The notes under the pieces are model-generated. The model did not search any database. It saw only the letters and a list, made by a program, of their open reading frames with translations, and was not told the DNA's origin. Of a stretch of 64,000 nucleotides of DNA, positions 61,035-64,000 are shown piece by piece. The position numbers were made by a program, and so were the translations under genes. Each line of letters begins with the position of its first letter. The stretch's first letter is position 1. This stretch comes from Actimicrobium sp035984655 (GTDB lineage Bacteria; Pseudomonadota; Gammaproteobacteria; Burkholderiales; Burkholderiaceae_D), in the NCBI RefSeq assembly GCF_035984655.1, contig NZ_JAXCHT010000021.1, positions 1-64,000 of the forward strand, written 5' to 3'.

Positions 61035-63068
61035 TTACGAAACCGCGGCGGGCACGGCCGCCTCGGCCACCAGGATCGGCAATGCGAACTGAAAAATCGT
61101 GCCGCCGCCCGGGTTGGCGGCATGGGTCAGCGTACCACCATGGAATTCGATGACGGTGCGGCAAATGTTGAGCCCCATCCCCATGCCCTGCGATTTGGTC
61201 GAAAAGAACGGCGAGTACAGTTGTTCGGAAACCTCCTCGGGAATGCCGTGGCCGAGGTCGATGATGGAGGTTACCACCGCCAGATGCCCGGTCGGCGTGA
61301 GCGCGCTGGCGGACTCGACGCGCAGAATGCGGCGCTCGTAGGGTGTCTGCTGCATCGATTCGATGGCGTTGCGGGTCAGGTTCAGCAACACCTGTTCGAT
61401 CAGCACGCGGTCGGCCAGCACGTTCGGCAACTGCGGCGCGATGCGCAGGTGCACCTTGACGAAAAACGGCTGCGCCTGCAGCGCGATGAGTGGTTCGACG
61501 CTGTCGAGAATGGTGCGCATCGACACGGTGGTGCGGTCGGGCGCGCGCTGCTTGACGAAGTCATGCACGCTGCGAATGATCTGGCCGGCGCGCTGCGCCT
61601 GGGCCGCCGCTTTTTCGAGTGCCGGCTTGAGCATGGCGTCGCGTGCGCCATTGGCGGCGGCCGGATCGCTGAGCAGGTTCAGCGCGCCAGTGGTGTAGCT
61701 CGAAATGGCCGCCAGCGGCTGGTTGAGTTCATGCGCCAGCGTTGACGCCAGTTCACCCATGCTGGCCAGACGCGCACTGATCTGCAGTTGTTCGAGCTGG
61801 CGGCGGTTCTGGTCTTCGGCCTGCTTGCGTTCGGTGATGTCGAGAATCGAACCCATCCAGCCGGTCTGTTTTCCGGTCGCGTCGAGCAGCGCGGATTCAA
61901 AGATCAGCACCGGAAAACGCTCGCCGTTGGCGCGCTGGAAGATGGTCTCGAAGCCTTGTGGCGTGACCGTGCCGGCCAGCACCTGGGCGAAGCGCAACTG
62001 ATAGTTTTCCATGGCTTCGGGCGCCCAGTACGGCATCGGCGGCAGCTTGCCCAGCAATTGATCGGCCTGCATGCCGACCATCTTGCAAAACGCCGGATTG
62101 GCATACGTGACGCGGCCGTCGAGGTCGCGTGCGCGCATGCCGGTGACCAGTGAATTCTCCATTGCGGTCCGAAACGTGACCTGCTCGCGCAGCGCACGTT
62201 CGGTGGCAAGCCGACGGTTGATGTCGCGCCACAGCGCCCACAGGCTCCAGGCCAGGCCGATCGACAAGGCGATCACCGAGCCGACCAGCAGGCCCGGCAG
62301 CAGACGTGGCGCGCCTTTCACGCTGCTGGTGCGCAGCGACAGATTCTGCCCCTGCAGATCGATGGTGCGCTGGTGGGTGTAGACGCCGCGGCCGGGGCCG
62401 CCCGACATGCGTCGACCGACCAGCTTTTCATCGGCATCGAGCAGGTCGATCTGGTTATCCTGCGCGAACCACCACGGCACCATTTCGTCCAGAATCGCGC
62501 TGACGTAATAGGTCATCAGCAGCATCCCGACGAAGCGCCCTTCGGCAAACAGGGGGACATGGTAGTCCAGCAGAATGGGCTGCTTTGCGCCCACATCTGC
62601 CGCCGGTACCGCATAGCGCGGCGTGCCGGTTTTTCTGGCCCGCAGTGCCGCATCCTGCGACGCGGCCGACAGGTCGGCCAGCGACAACTGGCTGCCATCG
62701 GTCGCCGCGATGGCGTCGCCGTCGGCATCAAGCCAGATCATGCGCTTGATCTCGCGGCCATTGCGCATCAGCCCGGCGGCACGATCGAGGAAGCGGTTGG
62801 GCCGCAGCTGACCGGCAACGATTTCGGCCGCGATCAGTTTCAGGCTTTCTTCATTGCGGCCCAGTTCGAAGCGAATGGTTTGTTCCACCCACAGGGTGTC
62901 GGCAATCAGCTGCTCCTGCCGCTCGGTGGCTTCCATGCGCTGCGCCTGCCATGGCAGGCCGGCCATGATCGCCAGCGACAGCAGCACCAGAATGATCGGC
63001 AAGCCCCAGCGCCAGGCCTGGCGGCGCGGCGCAACAATGGATCGCATCAGGTGGGTGAGGTGGTTCAT
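61035..63068 (-). CDS. DctS/DctB-type sensor histidine kinase with PAS domain
   Basis: The kinase has 677 residues from the ATG at 63068; no strong ribosome-binding site marks any of the alternative starts. It has an N-terminal TM (about residues 17-37), a large periplasmic sensor (about 40-260) likely of the Cache type used by DctB and DctS to bind C4-dicarboxylates, a second TM (LLVGSVIALSIGLAWSLWAL), a PAS domain (about 290-410) and a HisKA domain with the phospho-His at about 446 (LAHELNQPLAA). An HATPase follows with NLTRNAIESM, DLGHGIPEEVSEQLYSPFFS and GMGMGLNICRTVI. Its regulator gene follows directly. The TRAP binding-protein gene starts 150 bp away in the opposite direction, so dicarboxylate sensing is likely. 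Confidence 0.9.
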   Translation of the reverse strand: MNHLTHLMRSIVAPRRQAWRWGLPIILVLLSLAIMAGLPWQAQRMEATERQEQLIADTLWVEQTIRFELGRNEESLKLIAAEIVAGQLRPNRFLDRAAGLMRNGREIKRMIWLDADGDAIAATDGSQLSLADLSAASQDAALRARKTGTPRYAVPAADVGAKQPILLDYHVPLFAEGRFVGMLLMTYYVSAILDEMVPWWFAQDNQIDLLDADEKLVGRRMSGGPGRGVYTHQRTIDLQGQNLSLRTSSVKGAPRLLPGLLVGSVIALSIGLAWSLWALWRDINRRLATERALREQVTFRTAMENSLVTGMRARDLDGRVTYANPAFCKMVGMQADQLLGKLPPMPYWAPEAMENYQLRFAQVLAGTVTPQGFETIFQRANGERFPVLIFESALLDATGKQTGWMGSILDITERKQAEDQNRRQLEQLQISARLASMGELASTLAHELNQPLAAISSYTTGALNLLSDPAAANGARDAMLKPALEKAAAQAQRAGQIIRSVHDFVKQRAPDRTTVSMRTILDSVEPLIALQAQPFFVKVHLRIAPQLPNVLADRVLIEQVLLNLTRNAIESMQQTPYERRILRVESASALTPTGHLAVVTSIIDLGHGIPEEVSEQLYSPFFSTKSQGMGMGLNICRTVIEFHGGTLTHAANPGGGTIFQFALPILVAEAAVPAAVS

Positions 63069-63133
63069 GCGCGGTATTCGGAACGAGGGTCCCCAGTGTA
63101 GCGGCATGGCAGGCGAATGGGGCCGCTGGCCAC

Positions 63134-63147
63134 TGTGGTTATCCACA
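63134..63147. promoter_or_regulatory. Dyad TGTGG-N4-CCACA between the kinase and dctP
   Basis: A short perfect dyad (5-bp arms) lies 70 bp upstream of the dctP start, within the divergent region. It could be the binding site of the DctR-like regulator; this is inference. Confidence 0.3.
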
Positions 63148-63218
63148 CTTGTCTGACATCAATGCGCTCATGACAATAAGCGTCGATTCCCGAATTGAAC
63201 CCTGTATCAGGAGATGCC

Positions 63219-64000
63219 ATGAAATTGTCTGCCTTCGTCCTCGCCGTGTGTGCCTGCCTTACCGCCAGCATGGCCTTTGCACAAACGCCCATCATCATCA
63301 AGTTCAGCCATGTGGTCGCGACTGACACGCCCAAGGGCAAGGCCGCAGAGCGCTTCAAGGAATTGGCCGAGAAGGCACTCAAGGGTCGCGTCAGGATTGA
63401 ACTGTACCCCAACAGCACGCTATACAAGGACAAGGAAGAGCTGGAGGCCTTGCAGCTCGGCGCAGTGCAGATGCTGGCGCCGTCGCTGGCCAAGTTTGGC
63501 CCGCTCGGCGTGAAGGAATTCGAGGTATTCGACCTGCCGTACATTTTCCCCGGCAAGGATGTGCTGTACCGCGTCACGGAAGGCCCGATCGGCAAGGACC
63601 TGTTCAAGAAACTGGAGAGCAAGGGCATCACCGGGCTGGCTTACTGGGACAATGGTTTCAAGGTGATGTCGGCCAACCGGCCGCTGAAGACGCCGGCCGA
63701 TTTCAAGGGCCTGAAGATGCGCATCCAGTCCTCCAAGGTGCTCGATGCGCAGATGCGCGCGCTTGGCGCCAATCCCCAGGTGCTGGCGTTTTCCGAGGTC
63801 TATCAGGCGCTGCAGACCGGCGTGGTCGATGGCACCGAAAATCCGCCGTCCAATCTGTACACCCAGAAAATGCATGAAGTGCAGTCGAACGTGACGGTCT
63901 CCAATCACGGCTATCTGGGCTATGCCGTCATCGTCAACAAGAAATTCTGGGACGGTTTGCCGGCCGACGTGTGCACCGGCCTGGAAGGCGCCATGCGTGA
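63219..64000 (+). CDS. dctP: TRAP transporter substrate-binding protein DctP (partial, cut by window end)
   Basis: The gene starts at 63219 (CAGGAG upstream) and runs off the window after about 260 residues; the full protein is usually about 335. A signal peptide (MKLSAFVLAVCACLTASMAF) is followed by IIIKFSHVVATDTPKGKAAE, the standard DctP opening. Ligand-binding blocks are visible: GGLKMRI-like GLKMRIQSS (the conserved Arg that clamps the carboxylate), AFSEVYQALQTGVVDGTEN and QKMHEVQSNV. It captures C4-dicarboxylates or related organic acids in the periplasm and delivers them to DctQM, whose genes are expected past the edge. The adjacent, divergent DctS/DctR-like pair supports this role. Confidence 0.93.
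   Translation, partial: MKLSAFVLAVCACLTASMAFAQTPIIIKFSHVVATDTPKGKAAERFKELAEKALKGRVRIELYPNSTLYKDKEELEALQLGAVQMLAPSLAKFGPLGVKEFEVFDLPYIFPGKDVLYRVTEGPIGKDLFKKLESKGITGLAYWDNGFKVMSANRPLKTPADFKGLKMRIQSSKVLDAQMRALGANPQVLAFSEVYQALQTGVVDGTENPPSNLYTQKMHEVQSNVTVSNHGYLGYAVIVNKKFWDGLPADVCTGLEGAMR

Overview
The window looks like chromosome of a GC-rich betaproteobacterium of the Burkholderiales, most plausibly Oxalobacteraceae (the Massilia/Herminiimonas/Undibacterium neighbourhood). This rests on gene content: a miaB-phoH-ybeY run, tsaE-amiC, mutL-miaA, a PEP-CTERM protein, a 3-hydroxybutyrate-oligomer hydrolase, a chemoreceptor ending in DDWEEF, and typical codon use. The genus cannot be fixed from the sequence alone. 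No phage, CRISPR array, complete insertion sequence or replication origin is visible.

Layout. 1-4000: exported proteins (a secreted protein of unknown role, a PhoA-type alkaline phosphatase, a PEP-CTERM protein, a small DUF4124-like protein). 4.3-5.7 kb: a membrane acyltransferase. 5.8-9.05 kb (minus): a small exported protein, miaB, phoH, ybeY. 9.2-16.4 kb (minus): a TonB energy-transduction operon (tonB, exbB, two exbD, a TPR protein) behind a separately terminated TonB-dependent receptor. 17-26.2 kb (plus): a peptide ABC importer with three tandem paralogous binding-protein genes, two permeases and one fused double ATPase. 26.2-26.6 kb: palindromic repeats in a 250-bp tandem arrangement. 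26.7-31 kb: a small exported protein, a TldD/TldE protease pair, and queG. 31.1-35.1 kb: a sigma-54 activator and a 3HB-oligomer hydrolase separated by paired 16-bp dyads. 35.2-43.4 kb: tsaE, amiC, an outer-membrane protein, a chemoreceptor, a DedA protein, mutL and miaA. 43.44 kb: an elongator tRNA-Met with promoter and terminator. 43.7-49.4 kb: a MacB/FtsX-type ABC exporter, a secreted protein and a LytS/LytTR two-component pair. 49.6-51.8 kb: small envelope proteins (DUF4399, a Gly/His-tailed lipoprotein, a CzcE-like protein) and an SRAP protein. 51.86 kb: another copy of the palindromic repeat. 52.1-55.6 kb: an Rhs protein lacking its usual C-terminal core, with a possible orphan immunity gene. 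55.9-60.2 kb (minus): an RND pump and its adaptor. 60.4-64 kb: a DctS/DctR-like two-component system, divergent from a TRAP dicarboxylate binding protein cut by the window edge.

How the genes fit together. Most modules serve nutrient capture and envelope function: TonB-driven uptake, peptide import beside cytoplasmic metalloproteases, PHB-oligomer breakdown with its likely activator, and regulated dicarboxylate uptake. Four tRNA-modification enzymes (MiaA, MiaB, TsaE, QueG) and one tRNA lie in the window, although not in one operon. The parts most worth a second look are the triple binding-protein importer, the 104-bp palindromic repeat family, the paired dyads beside the sigma-54 activator, the degraded Rhs locus, and a hairpin leader upstream of two lipoproteins with Gly/His-rich tails.
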